Positions 21,701-29,398 of a stretch of 64,000 nucleotides of DNA are shown here, piece by piece; positions within the stretch are counted from its first letter, which is position 1; each line of letters opens with the position of its first letter. This stretch comes from JBIOJM01 sp044450785 (GTDB taxonomy: Bacteria > Planctomycetota > Planctomycetia > Isosphaerales > Isosphaeraceae): NCBI GenBank assembly GCA_044450785.1, contig JBIOJM010000001.1, positions 1 to 64,000 of the forward strand, read 5' to 3'. Position numbers and translations under genes: made by a program. Below the pieces are notes generated by a model, which was not told the DNA's origin, did no database searches, and saw only the letters and a list, made by a program, of their open reading frames with translations.

Positions 21701-22354
21701 CGGGCGCACTACCGCAATGCGCTGTTGCGTAAGGACGCGGCCGAGCTGAACCGCTCCAAGATCGAGGTCCTCGAGGCCCTGCTTCGGCTGCGCCAGGCGG
21801 CCTGCCATCCCGGCTTGATCAGCCCCGAACTGACCGGTGACCCCAGCGCCAAGCTCGATATGCTCCTCCCCTCCATTTCCGAAGTTGTCGAGGAAGGGCA
21901 CAAAGTCCTGGTCTTCTCCCAGTTCACCAGTTTTCTGGCGATCGTCCGCGAGCGGCTCGATCAGGAGAAGATTATCTATGAATATCTGGACGGGCGGACC
22001 CGCAACCGCGCGGCCAAGGTCGAGCGGTTCCAGACTGATCCCGACTGCCCGGTCTTTCTGATCAGTCTCAAGGCCGGCGGCCTGGGCCTCAACTTGACCG
22101 CCGCGGAATATGTTTATTTGCTCGACCCCTGGTGGAACCCGGCTGTCGAGGCCCAGGCCATCGACCGCTCCCACCGCATCGGCCAGACCCAGCACGTCTT
22201 CGCCTACCGGCTGATCTGCCGGGGCACCGTCGAGGAGAAGATCCTGGAATTGCAGCAGAAGAAACGCGATTTGGCCGACGCCATCTTGAGCGCCGACAAC
22301 CGCGGCGTCATCCAGAACCTCTCGCGCGATGACCTGGAGTTCCTGCTGTCGTGA
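18770..22354 (+). CDS. SWIM zinc-finger SNF2-family helicase
   Basis: A 1194-residue protein. Near residue 65-85 it has a SWIM finger (CTCPYFSPQGEPCKHLW, Cys-x-Cys ... Cys-x-His). Then comes a long Gly/Pro/Arg-rich linker (about 100-215), a central region of unknown fold, and from about residue 733 the SNF2 core. The core shows ILADDMGLGKTIQVL (motif I), ILDEAQAIKN (motif II), AISGTPIENHLGELW (motif III), and FSQFTSFLAIVRERL, LKAGGLGLNLTAAEYV and IDRSHRIGQ in the second lobe. Such proteins are ATP-driven DNA translocases of unknown exact role in bacteria, perhaps aiding transcription recycling or repair. It follows gyrB by 150 bases. Two adjacent ATGs (18770, 18773) could start it. Confidence 0.9.
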   Translation: MMGIAQKVARHFSDAVRSRGQSYFVKGRVTVMAARTGEVVARVRGTAKYRVRLRMRGSKLLVSCTCPYFSPQGEPCKHLWATLLLVESRGLLQSPPVFPVHLVTESPRRSSPTGLPEPGSSEAGLERELPQRPVPVDTDLGMEMMGLGPSHPVGPGARGAKPKGKERGIRRDLPGEPGSWSQRGHAPRDYRAGTSGRTKAKGAGAGPGSARSKAVNRSAKRLLVYVLDVAATLAQNQVVIDLARRQRKTTGEWGPLRPWYYAPHAAHVKYDPEDRLILALLDEAQGTTLHAVYPPASSGATSAAPPASAFGPGVSNGAGRVPRPVGAYSSVSARAAAERALRGMRRFVLRKDQAALVERLARSNRLRLRRTEGEEDPPTVRWDDGQPWRFSLEVRPELGGKRWAWRGSLRRGDNRMDLSEPLVLLPGLLVLGVGRAARFDDLGVMPWILRLRYEKEITFVEPQQDLMLGRILAETRVPPLELVESLRLEEINAKPRPCLTLRTPRQNWGLGSDKLIGELEFEYDGAVIPAGRTTPLAVSTELGLVIRRDPRTESAADVKLFELGFREAKDPRLDPGTLELPAKRMSLVTKDLVAAGWRVEAEGKLIRPAGEFKLALATGIDWFELDGRIEYGDQKVSLPELLAAAHRGESMIELGDGSMGMLPEEWLKKYGMLVDLASAADGSLRFSSAQAGMLDALLAAQPEIQVDAAFEKVRQNLHQFEGVIALDSPSGFHGELRPYQRDGLGWLDYLQRFGFGGILADDMGLGKTIQVLALLQRRRAHRQSKGPSLVVVPRSLVFNWIREAAKFTPRLRVLDYTGSGRHALRESFAEYDLIITTYGTVRTDIAELTQLQFDYAILDEAQAIKNAESQSAKAARLLRSRHKLAISGTPIENHLGELWSIFEFLNPGMLGSDTVFKRYVGTGAALDQTDRVLLAKALRPFILRRTKQQVVEDLPEKTEQTLYCDMETEQRRYYDELRAHYRNALLRKDAAELNRSKIEVLEALLRLRQAACHPGLISPELTGDPSAKLDMLLPSISEVVEEGHKVLVFSQFTSFLAIVRERLDQEKIIYEYLDGRTRNRAAKVERFQTDPDCPVFLISLKAGGLGLNLTAAEYVYLLDPWWNPAVEAQAIDRSHRIGQTQHVFAYRLICRGTVEEKILELQQKKRDLADAILSADNRGVIQNLSRDDLEFLLS

Positions 22355-22455
22355 GCTGGCGATTCTCATCAGACTGAGACGATTCGCTCGACCTGACCGG
22401 CTCGAATTAGATATCATCGAGACAGACGAGATTCGTCTCCGGACCGGAGATCACC

Positions 22456-22749
22456 ATGACGATTACCCTCAGCTTGGCCCCCGAGACCGAACGAAAACTC
22501 CACGAGCACACCGCCGCAAATGGGCAGACCGTGGAGGGTTTCATTCGCGGACTCTTGGAGGAGGTCGTGGGTGATGATGGAACTCACTCAGCCACCCTGC
22601 CGCAACGCTCAAGACCCCTCGACGAGATTCTAGAACCGGTCCGTTGCGAGTTCGAGGAAAGTGGGATGACCGAAGAGGAGCTCACCAGGTTTCTCAGCCA
22701 GGTTCGCGACGAAGTTAGGCGAGAGAAGCGAGCACGTAAGGTACCATGA
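22456..22749 (+). CDS. Antitoxin-like small protein upstream of PIN remnant
   Basis: A 97-residue protein beginning TITLSLAPETERKLHEHTAANGQTV and then a VEGFIRGLLEEV helix: a short strand followed by two helices, as in ribbon-helix-helix or related antitoxin N-termini. The C-terminal 50 residues are acidic then basic and could wrap a toxin. The stop overlaps the ATG of the PIN-domain frame (ATGA), the usual coupling of a toxin-antitoxin pair. Since the toxin is truncated, this looks like an orphaned antitoxin. The fold call is from pattern only. Confidence 0.55.
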   Translation: MTITLSLAPETERKLHEHTAANGQTVEGFIRGLLEEVVGDDGTHSATLPQRSRPLDEILEPVRCEFEESGMTEEELTRFLSQVRDEVRREKRARKVP

Positions 22750-23001
22750 CGCCTGCGATTCCCGGCGCGGTCTTCGACAGCGTGGTGCTCCTCCAGGCGG
22801 CTATCAGCAGGAAGGGACCAGCCTTTGCGTGGATGCAGCTTGTCCGAATCGGTCAAGTGCATATTTTCCTGAGTCCGGACGTGCTTGCTGAGGTCGCTGA
22901 TGTCCTGAATCGGCCTGAACTCCGCAGAAAGTTCAAGGCGCTAACACCGGAGGGTGCGGACGATTTCCTCCGCGATTTAGGGAGAAAACGGCACAAGATC
23001 C
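22746..23001 (+). pseudogene. Truncated PIN-domain toxin
   Basis: The first 80 or so codons encode AVFDSVVLLQAAISRKGPA and VHIFLSPDVLAEVADVLNRPELRRKF, which match the N-terminal half of COG1569-type PIN toxins (an early Asp, then the SPxxLxEV helix with an acidic Glu). Homology stops around 22995. Beyond that the frame runs to 23330 only as antisense of the neighbouring DUF1501 gene, with Arg/Gly/Pro-rich composition. The second half of PIN domains, which holds the remaining acidic metal ligands, is missing, so ribonuclease activity is not expected. Confidence 0.65.
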
Positions 23002-24276
23002 TCAACCGTGCATCAGCGGCATGGGCTCGAAGGCCGTGCCGAGTATGTCCCGATGGGGGATTTTCAGCCAGTGCTCCAGCAGGGCCGCATAAATGCGGCG
23101 GAAGTCGACCGCGTGCCGTGGGTCGCCATCTTCGAGATGAATCAAGTCCGGGTATGGACCGTGCAACCCGGCCTGCACAGGCTGGCCCAAGAGGAAGACG
23201 GGGGCCGCGGTGCCGTGGTCGGTCCCACCGCTGCCGTTCTCACCCAGCCGCCGGCCGAACTCGGAGAAGACCAGCACGACCACACGATCTGACTCGCCGG
23301 CTCTTGCCAAATCGTCGAGGAACGCCTTGAGCGACGCCCCCAGCTCCCGCAGCAATTGGGGATGACTTGCGAGCTGGCCGCTGTGCGTGTCGAAGCCGTC
23401 GAGGTGAGTGTAGTAGATCGAGGTCGTCAGCCCGGCCTTGATCAATTGGGCGATGAGCCCAAGACGCCGGGCCAGGCCGTAGAAGCTGGGATAGCCCGGC
23501 GCCGCGGATGGATCATCCTGCCGCAAGCGTTCGAGCCGCGCGCTGCTAGCATAGGTGATCAAGCTACAGCGCTCGACGAACTGGAGCAGCGAGCCGGGCT
23601 CGCCGCGGTTCTGCCGGCTCAGGCGATCGAGGGCCTCGGCCTGCGCGGCCGGGTCAGCCCCCTCGGGCACGCCCAGGCGGCGGTGGAACTGCTCGAGCCG
23701 GGCCAGTGACGGGATGACGTGCCGGCCCCCCGACAAGGCCCTCGACAAGGGGAACGCGTCATGGATGTGCAGCCCCGGCGCGTCACCCTCCAGCCCGGGA
23801 CGCCGGTCGATCGCCCGGGCCAGCCAGCCGGCCGCGGACGCGCCGGCATCAGGATCCAGCCGCGCTGTCTGCCAGATGGCCATGCTCTCGAAGTGCGACC
23901 GGTTCGGGTTCGGATAGCCGACGCTCTGAACGATCGCCAGACGATGCTGCTCCAGCAGCTTGGCGAAACCGTCGAGCGCCGGGTGCAACCCGACGTGATC
24001 GTCAATCCTCAACACCTCTTTGGCGGAGACCTGAAGCCTGGGGCGCAGCTGGCGATATTCGTCGTCGCGATAAGGGACGACGGTATTCAGTCCGTCGTTG
24101 CCGCCGTCGAGCTGGACCACGACGAGGATGCGCCCTTGCACCTTTTCGCCAGCAGGGGCATCATCAGCCAGGGCGGCCGCCGAGCGGGCCAGAAACATCG
24201 GGACCGTTGATCCGCAGGCCAGAAGCGCGGATGAGCCAAGACCCAGGCGGAGTAATTCGCGGCGAGTCGGGTGCAT
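23002..24276 (-). CDS. DUF1501 family exported protein
   Basis: A 424-residue protein with a twin-arginine-type leader (TRRELLRLGLGSSALLACG) and then ILVVVQLDGGNDGLNTVVPY, the opening strand and metal-site motif of DUF1501, a sulfatase/alkaline-phosphatase-like fold. Later motifs are YTHLDGFDTHSGQ, VVVLVFSEFGRRLGENGSGGTDHG and HAVDFRRIYAALLEHWL, all hallmarks of the family. DUF1501 proteins are encoded beside DUF1800 in planctomycetes and many other bacteria; their role is not established. It is downstream of DUF1800 by 61 bases on the same strand. The ATG at 24276 puts the leader at the very N-terminus, so the 129 extra codons of the longer frame were rejected. Confidence 0.9.
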   Translation of the reverse strand: MHPTRRELLRLGLGSSALLACGSTVPMFLARSAAALADDAPAGEKVQGRILVVVQLDGGNDGLNTVVPYRDDEYRQLRPRLQVSAKEVLRIDDHVGLHPALDGFAKLLEQHRLAIVQSVGYPNPNRSHFESMAIWQTARLDPDAGASAAGWLARAIDRRPGLEGDAPGLHIHDAFPLSRALSGGRHVIPSLARLEQFHRRLGVPEGADPAAQAEALDRLSRQNRGEPGSLLQFVERCSLITYASSARLERLRQDDPSAAPGYPSFYGLARRLGLIAQLIKAGLTTSIYYTHLDGFDTHSGQLASHPQLLRELGASLKAFLDDLARAGESDRVVVLVFSEFGRRLGENGSGGTDHGTAAPVFLLGQPVQAGLHGPYPDLIHLEDGDPRHAVDFRRIYAALLEHWLKIPHRDILGTAFEPMPLMHG

Positions 24277-24337
24277 GGGGATCTCCTTGCGCCGGCGCGA
24301 TGCGGGGCGGTCCAGGGTGGACCGCGTTGCGCCCGCA

Positions 24338-25717
24338 TCATGCAAGTTGGAACTCGGGGCAATTGACAAGACGCTGGATCGCTTTGCGGAGCTCGTCGGG
24401 GCTGCCGTTGCGTCCCACGTCCAGGACCAAGCCGCGCGCTGCCTCGCCGAGACCGTCCTGCAGCAACAGGTCCAAGAAGGCCTCGGCGGCGCGGCCGGGA
24501 TCAAGGTGGTAACGCGCGGTCCAGGCCATAGGGTCGAAGAGAGCCAGGCCGTTCTCGGACCGGCCCCAGATGATGTCAGCCGCCCAGTTGCCGCGCTGGA
24601 GCAGAGTACCGCTGTTGATCCAGATCGGGCCACCGGCCCAGCCCTCGACGTTGGGTGGGGCAAACAGCTCCTGGCCTTGGGCGTTACAGGCGGCGGCCAG
24701 CGCCAGCGGGTTGATGGCCGGCCGCGGCACCTCGAGCATCCGGACTAGCCCCGCGCTGAACTCTACGGGCGACTTGATCCGCTGGCGATAGACCGCCTGG
24801 GAATAGAAGTGCCGCGACCGCAGGATGACCTCGAGGACAGGCGCGATCGCATGATTGTGCCGCCGGATCTCACCAGCCAGCGGCTCGATCAGCTCGGGGC
24901 CGGGCTCGCCGGCCTCGCTGAGGAAGAAACGATAGAGCTTGCGTGCCAGGAACACCGCGGCCTCGGGCCGGTCGAGCGTGATGCGGACGATGTCCGAGGG
25001 CCCCCATCGTCCAGTCCGGCCGAGGAAGGTCTTGGGTCCGTCGTCGAACCGGGCGACCTCGCGCGTGAAGGTCGGGAACCGCTGGTCACCGTTCTCGAAG
25101 CGGCGGTCCCAGCCCGTGAAGGCCCGGGCGGCCTCGCGCACGTCGGCTTCGCTGTAATGGCCGGCTCCGAGTGTGAACAGCTCGAGGAACTCCCGGGCGA
25201 AGTTCTCGTTGGGTTTTTCCTTCTTGCTGTCCCCTCCATCGAGCCAGACGAGCATGGCCGGGTCGGCGACCATCGCCTCGAGGAGCGCGGCAAAGCCGCC
25301 TAGGGCATGAGTACGGAGCGTCTCGTTCTGCCGGTCCATGAGCGCGACCGACTCCACTTTCCTGTTGCTGGTCGCGAAATGGCCGTGCCAGAAGAGCGTC
25401 AGCTTTTCGCGGAGTTGGTCTCGCCCGTGGAGGATGCGATTCAGCCAGCAGACCTTGAGCAGGTCAAGGTTTTGCGATACCCGCGCCGTCTGCCGCAGGC
25501 CCTCGATTGCATCGACCTCATCGGCGGTGGACTGCACCGGGTGGAACAATCGGTCCACACTGGGGTCCGGCCCAGCCTGCCGGTCGCGGATCAGCTCGGC
25601 GCGAGTCGCGCTGAAGCCGGCGCGGCGGTGTAGGTGGGCAACCTTGCGAAGGTCCCAGGGATCATCGGTTGACGGCTCGTAGCGAGCCCAAGGCGAAGCG
25701 GTTCTTGAGCTCGTCAT
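24338..25717 (-). CDS. DUF1800 family protein
   Basis: About 459 residues. The family signature DLRKVAHLHRRAGFSATRAEL is near the N-terminus. Central motifs include FWHGHFATSNRKV, FAREFLELFTLGAGHYSE and DVREAARAFTGW, and the C-terminal part has LFAPPNVEGWAGGPIWINS. DUF1800 proteins pair with DUF1501 proteins, and the two are usually co-transcribed, as here. Their function is unknown. No signal peptide is visible. I chose ATG 25717, which has GAGG about 6 bases upstream, over 25729, which starts one base after the stop of the preceding sigma-factor gene. Either way the gene is tightly coupled to that sigma factor. Confidence 0.9.
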   Translation of the reverse strand: MTSSRTASPWARYEPSTDDPWDLRKVAHLHRRAGFSATRAELIRDRQAGPDPSVDRLFHPVQSTADEVDAIEGLRQTARVSQNLDLLKVCWLNRILHGRDQLREKLTLFWHGHFATSNRKVESVALMDRQNETLRTHALGGFAALLEAMVADPAMLVWLDGGDSKKEKPNENFAREFLELFTLGAGHYSEADVREAARAFTGWDRRFENGDQRFPTFTREVARFDDGPKTFLGRTGRWGPSDIVRITLDRPEAAVFLARKLYRFFLSEAGEPGPELIEPLAGEIRRHNHAIAPVLEVILRSRHFYSQAVYRQRIKSPVEFSAGLVRMLEVPRPAINPLALAAACNAQGQELFAPPNVEGWAGGPIWINSGTLLQRGNWAADIIWGRSENGLALFDPMAWTARYHLDPGRAAEAFLDLLLQDGLGEAARGLVLDVGRNGSPDELRKAIQRLVNCPEFQLA

Positions 25718-25730
25718 GGAGCGCCTCATC

Positions 25731-28619
25731 TCACGACTGGGGTTTCTCGATCAGGATGTCGCCCAGGTCGAGCGTCTCGCCGGGCTTCACTGAAAAGTCC
25801 TTGCGGACCTGGACTCCCTGCTGGGGCCGGTTCGAAGGGTCGCTGATGCGATAAAGCGCGCCCGGGATCAGGTCGGGCAGGGTGATGCGGCCGGCGGCAT
25901 CGGTAAAAGGACCTCCCCAGTAGTGCTTGCGATCGAGGTTGGGCATGTACGTAGCGTCGGCCGCGAGCATGGCTTGATCCTTCGGGTCCCGGGTCTCCTC
26001 CTGCGGGCCGGGGGTACCCAGTATCTCGAAATGCGGGAAGATGTTCGCGACGGGCTTACCGCCGGGTCCGACGAACCGCGCCTTGGCCTGGCCGCAGGGC
26101 TGGAGCCGGATCGTCAATTCCTCATCAGCCTGCTTGCCGGAGAGCTCGACCGTCGCGCCCCACTGGTGATCGGCGTCGAGGAGCGACACGCGGGCAGCCC
26201 GCTCCGGGTCGAGCCCATGCAGCTCGAAGGAGCCGTCGCGGACGTGGACTGTGAGGTCGCCGCGCCAATTAAGGTGGAAGTAGTTGAAGTGAAGTGTGGT
26301 GATGATCTCCGCCTTTTCGACCGTCTGTCCTTCCGGGCCGATCACGCGGCCCTTGATGGTCTTGCCCGGCCGGAGCGAGGCGGTGATCTCATGGGGCTGG
26401 TCGCTGGCCTTGACTTCGTAGGGGATGATGCTGTGAGCATAATAACGCTCCCCGCCAGGTTGTCCGTAGGAGAGCATACGGCTACCGATCGCCTCGAGGA
26501 TGTAGCCGGAGGTCGGGCCGTAAACAAACAGATACCCCTTGCCTGGCGAGACGACGATCTGGAACGAGCCGTCGTCCCTGCTGGCCACGACCCCCTGCCA
26601 GCCATCGAGCAGGTTGCCCCGGTTTCGGGAGGCGATGTACTGCACGCTCGCGCCCTCGAGCGGCCGGCCGGTCCCCCGTTCGATCACCTTGCCCCGGATC
26701 AGCACGCCGCGGACGAGCTTGACGTCCACCACCTTCTTGACTGCCCCCTTGGTCCACTCGAACTCGTGTCTGAGGATCAGGTACGGCTGGCCTTCGGGGG
26801 GAAACGCTTGGACTCGATAATACTTGCCGGGCTGGACGTTGGCGGTGAAGCGGCCCTGATCGTCGGCGCGGAACCGTCCTCCGCTCTGCAGTTCCGACTC
26901 TTTCTGGCTGGAGGCTACCTCGACGAGTGCTCCGGCGATGGGCTGGCCGGTGTCGGCGGCCAGGGCGCGGCCCTCGACGATCGTCGAGGGCTGGAGGGCG
27001 AGCGCGACATCTTTCGGGCCATCTCGGTCGTCGGTCTGAGTCTGGAACCCCTGGCGCGCGAAGCGGAGGTCGCGAACACCGAATCCGACTGTCAAATTAC
27101 GGCCGATGCCAGCGAGCGTGAAGCGGCCCTGATCGTCGGTGGTCACGGGACTCGGCCAGACGCGGAGCCCCTGGGGTGGCCGGGAAGTTCCCACGCTGAC
27201 GCCGTCGTACATGCCAGTGTTGGTGGGCCGGCCGACGCTCCGGATTCTAAGCTCGACTCCAGAGGCCGGTTGGGCGTTGACGTCGATTAACTTGCCTCGG
27301 ATGATCTGCTCCGGCTTGAGGCGAATATCGACCTCGGGCTGAGCAGCGTCCGGGTTGAGCCTGGCCCAGCCAAGGCCCGAGCCGGGGGCCGCGGCCATGG
27401 CGTCGACCTCGAAGAAGCCATCCGCCGAGGTACGCGTTGCATCGAGGCGGAAACGGCCGTCGGGGCCGGTCATACCGCGGCCGAGCATGATCCGCGGTTC
27501 CACATCCTCCCTCGTGGCAACCCAGGGCACCCGAGGCCGTCCAATGATGTCGACCGGCACTCTTGCCAGCGGCTTGCCCGCCGGATCGAGCACGCGGCCC
27601 GCCACGATCATCCGGCCCGGGGCCGCGCGGTTCGGCTCGTCCACCTTGGCCGCGGGCTGCTGCCGGCCGGCTGGGGCTTTCTGGGGCTCATCGTTCATCA
27701 TGGCCATTGAGTGGCTCAAGTACCCCGCGCCGGTCGCGACGGCGCCCAGTGTCAGCAAGGTCAGCACGGTGAATTTCAGCTTGTTGAGCAACATGGATCG
27801 GAGTACTTCCTGGGCAAGGGTCGTCGCGGAGGCCGAGACGGCCTGTGCGGCCGCCTGTCCGGCCGCGAAATGGATCGCCGCCCTGGTGGTGGCATCGCAC
27901 AGGTAGGCTGAGATCTGCGCCGAGGCCGGCCGGGGGCTCAGGGCGGCGGTCAGCGCGGCAGACGGCAGCGCCACGCCGCGGTGAGTCAGGCCGCGGCGGA
28001 GCTTGTCGCGAGCGCGGGCTAACCGGCTACGGACCGTGCCCGCTGGCCAGTGGAGCCGGCGCGCTGCCTCGTCGAGGGTCAGGCCCTCGAAGTAGCAGAG
28101 CACCACCGGCAACCGGAACGGTCCTGGTAGCCGGGCAATCTCGCTGTGGAGAGCCTCGGCCTCCTCGCGGGCCAGGGTCGGTTGCTCGGCCACTGGCACC
28201 ATGGGCTCGACCGCAGCGATCGAGCCCGAACCTGGACGCCTCATGGAGTCGCCCTCCTCGTTCTTGCGCTGACGAGCGAGCCTAACCTTTGCCTTGCGAG
28301 CCGTGCGCAGGGCGACCCCGTAGAGCCAGTTGCCCAGAAGATCAGGCTCGCGGATCGAACGGCTCTTACGGGCCAGTACCAGGAACACGGCCTGGAATGC
28401 GTCCTCGGCATGGTGCAAGTCGTGCAGGAGCTGCCGGCAGATGTCCAGCACCATCGGCCCGTGCCGCGTCACCAGGGCGGCGAACGCCATTTCCCCGGCG
28501 GGATCGCGCCGGGCGTTGAACCGCTCCAAAAGTTGGCGGTCGGTCAGTCCGGCGACGGAGCTGCCCTCAAAGAGCGACTCAATCTGCCGGACGATGGACC
28601 CTGATGTCACACGTGCCAT
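25731..28619 (-). CDS. Membrane-anchored ECF sigma factor with carboxypeptidase-regulatory-like repeats
   Basis: A 962-residue protein. The first 205 residues are an ECF sigma-70 factor: region 2 contains HHAEDAFQAVFLVLARK and the following NWLYGVALRTA, and region 4 contains LPVVLCYFEGLTLDEAA and the helix-turn-helix WPAGTVRSRLARARDKL. A stretch of about 70 residues leads to one transmembrane helix (FTVLTLLTLGAVATGAGYL, near 280-300). About 650 residues then follow that repeat short beta-sandwich units with phrases like VAGRVLDPAGKPLA and GRVIGPEGQTVEKA, as in carboxypeptidase regulatory-like domains. A sigma factor tied to the membrane with an outer sensor-like part is a known planctomycete architecture; release by proteolysis is a plausible but unproven mechanism. 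It heads the operon with DUF1800 and DUF1501. Confidence 0.88.
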   Translation of the reverse strand: MARVTSGSIVRQIESLFEGSSVAGLTDRQLLERFNARRDPAGEMAFAALVTRHGPMVLDICRQLLHDLHHAEDAFQAVFLVLARKSRSIREPDLLGNWLYGVALRTARKAKVRLARQRKNEEGDSMRRPGSGSIAAVEPMVPVAEQPTLAREEAEALHSEIARLPGPFRLPVVLCYFEGLTLDEAARRLHWPAGTVRSRLARARDKLRRGLTHRGVALPSAALTAALSPRPASAQISAYLCDATTRAAIHFAAGQAAAQAVSASATTLAQEVLRSMLLNKLKFTVLTLLTLGAVATGAGYLSHSMAMMNDEPQKAPAGRQQPAAKVDEPNRAAPGRMIVAGRVLDPAGKPLARVPVDIIGRPRVPWVATREDVEPRIMLGRGMTGPDGRFRLDATRTSADGFFEVDAMAAAPGSGLGWARLNPDAAQPEVDIRLKPEQIIRGKLIDVNAQPASGVELRIRSVGRPTNTGMYDGVSVGTSRPPQGLRVWPSPVTTDDQGRFTLAGIGRNLTVGFGVRDLRFARQGFQTQTDDRDGPKDVALALQPSTIVEGRALAADTGQPIAGALVEVASSQKESELQSGGRFRADDQGRFTANVQPGKYYRVQAFPPEGQPYLILRHEFEWTKGAVKKVVDVKLVRGVLIRGKVIERGTGRPLEGASVQYIASRNRGNLLDGWQGVVASRDDGSFQIVVSPGKGYLFVYGPTSGYILEAIGSRMLSYGQPGGERYYAHSIIPYEVKASDQPHEITASLRPGKTIKGRVIGPEGQTVEKAEIITTLHFNYFHLNWRGDLTVHVRDGSFELHGLDPERAARVSLLDADHQWGATVELSGKQADEELTIRLQPCGQAKARFVGPGGKPVANIFPHFEILGTPGPQEETRDPKDQAMLAADATYMPNLDRKHYWGGPFTDAAGRITLPDLIPGALYRISDPSNRPQQGVQVRKDFSVKPGETLDLGDILIEKPQS

Positions 28620-28810
28620 GCCCGCGGGCTCTCTTTAGCGGAAACCTCGGTTCACGCTCAACCCTCACTGGGTACTGCCTCGACCTCCGTCATCTTATCC
28701 CAAGTTGTGACCGAAAATCGAAAGATCGGTGCCGGTAGATTCTACCTCCGTAGCATCTCTGCACCGTGTGCGCATCTCGGGTCGGGCTGTGGCGGGCGCG
28801 GAACCGTGCC

Positions 28811-28911
28811 GTAGGGTGGGTCGAGCCGCGACTCGTCGCGGCGAGGCCCACCGCGCGGGCTGTGACGATCGGTGGGCCTCACGATGCCGAGCATCGTTCG
28901 ACCCACCCTGC
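28811..28911. repeat. Inverted pair of 41-bp GGTGGGTCGA...GGCCCACC elements
   Basis: Arm 1 (28811-28852) starts GTAGGGTGGGTCGA and ends CGAGGCCCACC. Arm 2 (28871-28911) is an inverted relative, starting GGTGGGCCTC and ending TCGACCCACCCTGC. The arm ends match; the centres differ, but each centre is itself a short imperfect palindrome (GCGACTCGTCGC and ATGCCGAGCAT). Elements of this look are scattered between genes in many bacterial genomes. It lies in the intergenic stretch upstream of the sigma-factor gene. Confidence 0.75.
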
Positions 28912-29043
28912 ATCCGGTTGCGGCGCTGCCGCGTTAGGGGAACCCCAGGCAAGACCACATCGCTTCTCGCGAGCAATAGTGATGTCCGGTAGATCGATCG
29001 TCTTGGCGCTGTGAGGAACTAACCTGAGCGAGCGAAGCATGAT

Positions 29044-29100
29044 GTGGGACAGCCGCCCTCGGCTGTCGTGGCTTGAAACAGCCGAGGGCGGCTGTTCCAC
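29044..29100. repeat. Near-perfect 23-bp inverted repeat, 11-base loop
   Basis: An 18-base core ACAGCCGCCCTCGGCTGT (29049-29066) is matched exactly by its inverse at 29078-29095. The outer five bases (GTGGG / TCCAC) match at four of five positions. Each arm is also internally palindromic around GCCGCCCTCGGC. There is no T-run after it on either strand, so it is not a standard terminator. It looks like a mobile or dispersed palindromic element. Confidence 0.85.
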
Positions 29101-29154
29101 GGAAGGGGTGAGCGCGCGGGTGATCGGCTGAAAAAGCCACGCGGTCGCCACTCA

Positions 29155-29395
29155 TCATCCTGCCGGGTTTGGAGATCCGGTTGAACCTGGGAGGGAAGTA
29201 GGGATGGGTGGAAGAAGGTGCTGGCCAAGCCAGATGAAAGCGGGGTGGAGGTTGGTGCGGAGGTAGCGCAGCGAGTGGGTCGCGCCGGGATCACAGACCA
29301 GCGTTACGTCGATGCCCTTGCCGGCGGCGAGCCATTGGAACGACTCGTCCTGAGCGTCGAAGTTTTCGCCCCTGACTACTCTCCCCGATTATTTG
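29155..29395 (-). pseudogene. C-terminal fragment of an esterase-like protein
   Basis: A minus-strand frame without a start encodes GENFDAQDESFQWLAAGKGI, then VTLVCDPGATHSLRYLRTN and a final helix NLHPAFIWLGQHL. The helix-strand-loop with a His (THSLRY) near the end resembles the tail of the alpha/beta-hydrolase esterase family that includes enterochelin-esterase-like proteins. The upstream part of such a protein is not found, because hemA begins 4 bases away. It is therefore treated as a left-over fragment. Family assignment is tentative. Confidence 0.35.
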
Positions 29396-29398
29396 CGT

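Noticed and set aside
20951..22417. Minus-strand open frame of 488 codons opposite the SNF2 core
   Set aside because: Antisense shadow of a gene with clear SNF2 motifs; its translation lacks any domain.
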